Shown here piece after piece: positions 63,881 through 64,000 of a stretch of 64,000 nucleotides of DNA. Position 1 is the first letter of the stretch, and every line of letters begins with the position of its first letter. The DNA is from Antrihabitans cavernicola (GTDB lineage Bacteria > Actinomycetota > Actinomycetes > Mycobacteriales > Mycobacteriaceae). The position numbers and the translations under genes were made by a program. A model generated the notes under the pieces. It was not told the DNA's origin. It searched no databases and saw nothing but the letters and a program-made list of their open reading frames with translations. Where the stretch lies: assembly GCF_008297975.1 (NCBI RefSeq), contig NZ_VLNY01000002.1:668073-732072 (forward strand). Direction: 5' to 3'.

Positions 63881-64000
63881 GGCGTGTCTCTCAATTGGTT
63901 GGCTCCGACGCGGGCGTGGATGACGGCGCAGGCCAGCAGGACACCACCGAGGTAGGTCAGGGCGTATTTGTCGTAGCGGGTCGCGATACCGCGCCACTGC
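63877..64000 (-). CDS. IS5-family transposase, C-terminal end (partial)
   Basis: Minus-strand reading from the window edge gives QWRGIATRYDKYALTYLGG then VLLACAVIHARVGANQ and a stop at 63877-63879. The WRGIATRYDK segment, with its Arg-x-Tyr-x-Lys, is the conserved end of IS5-type DDE transposases after the catalytic glutamate. Only about 40 residues are inside the window; the rest of the gene, including the catalytic residues, lies beyond. Its stop codon overlaps the trmD stop in the opposite direction. Confidence 0.85.
   Translation of the reverse strand, partial: QWRGIATRYDKYALTYLGGVLLACAVIHARVGANQLRDTP
63881..64000 (-). mobile_element. Insertion sequence, IS5-like, one end only
   Basis: The element appears to begin at or within a base of GGCGTGTCTCTCAATTGG, typical of the terminal inverted repeats of this group, directly after the CTAG that contains the trmD stop. 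A CTAG or TA target is usual for parts of the IS5 family, so trmD's TAG may be half of the duplicated target. The other end is outside the window. Confidence 0.75.

Overview
The window looks like a chromosomal segment of a high-GC mycolic-acid actinobacterium, most likely Rhodococcus or a close Nocardiaceae relative. The evidence is frequent GTG starts, GC-rich codon use, a Mycobacterium-like gene order (pyc-rsmD-coaD, sepIVA-DUF177-rpmF-rnc-mutM, osmC-like-acyP-smc-ftsY, amt-glnB-glnD-ffh-amidohydrolase, rpsP-KH-rimM-trmD), a GlnR-type nitrogen operator and a SepIVA homologue. Nearly everything is coding. The only stretch above 300 bases without a protein gene is the metE leader (6666-7135), which holds a cobalamin riboswitch and a promoter.

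Layout. 60-4323: methylcitrate cycle operon prpD-prpB-prpC, followed closely by an M15-like exported peptidase. 4333-7061: convergent terminator hairpin, then metE on the minus strand behind a B12 riboswitch. 7136-9412: a stand-alone molybdopterin oxidoreductase. 9638-19280: pyruvate carboxylase, 16S rRNA methylase, CoA synthesis, cell-division protein SepIVA, L32, RNase III, MutM, a RibD/DHFR-like reductase and a PHP phosphoesterase. 19433-27272: a complete kdpFABCDE potassium system preceded by an extra 41-residue membrane peptide. 27295-30440: OsmC-like protein, acylphosphatase and a three-gene cassette (DUF1190-like anchor, glutathionylspermidine-synthase-like ATP-grasp enzyme, DUF350 membrane protein). 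30651-34759: a conservon (sensor-like kinase, roadblock protein, DUF742 protein, small GTPase). 34766-36304: amino acid permease (minus strand).

36367-49429 is the core chromosome/SRP/nitrogen block: smc, ftsY, an unknown gene, amt-glnB-glnD under a candidate GlnR box, ffh and an amidohydrolase. 49431-54238 is a minus-strand accessory block of small membrane proteins, a ferritin-VIT1 iron exporter, a lipoprotein and an MFS exporter; the exporter is divergent from its likely HxlR regulator across twin operators. 54925-55908 is a luciferase-like oxidoreductase. 55958-61755 is a citrate/tricarboxylate module: CitAB-type two-component genes divergent from tctC-tctB-tctA-uspA around a CRP/GlxR-like palindrome. 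61941-63880 is rpsP-KH-rimM-trmD, ended by an insertion sequence that begins at the trmD stop codon and runs off the window.

Themes: propionate and anaplerotic carbon flow (prp, pyc, tct), nitrogen sensing, potassium and metal homeostasis, and translation/secretion housekeeping. No tRNA, rRNA, CRISPR array or prophage was recognised. All family assignments are from reading the sequence; no database search was run.
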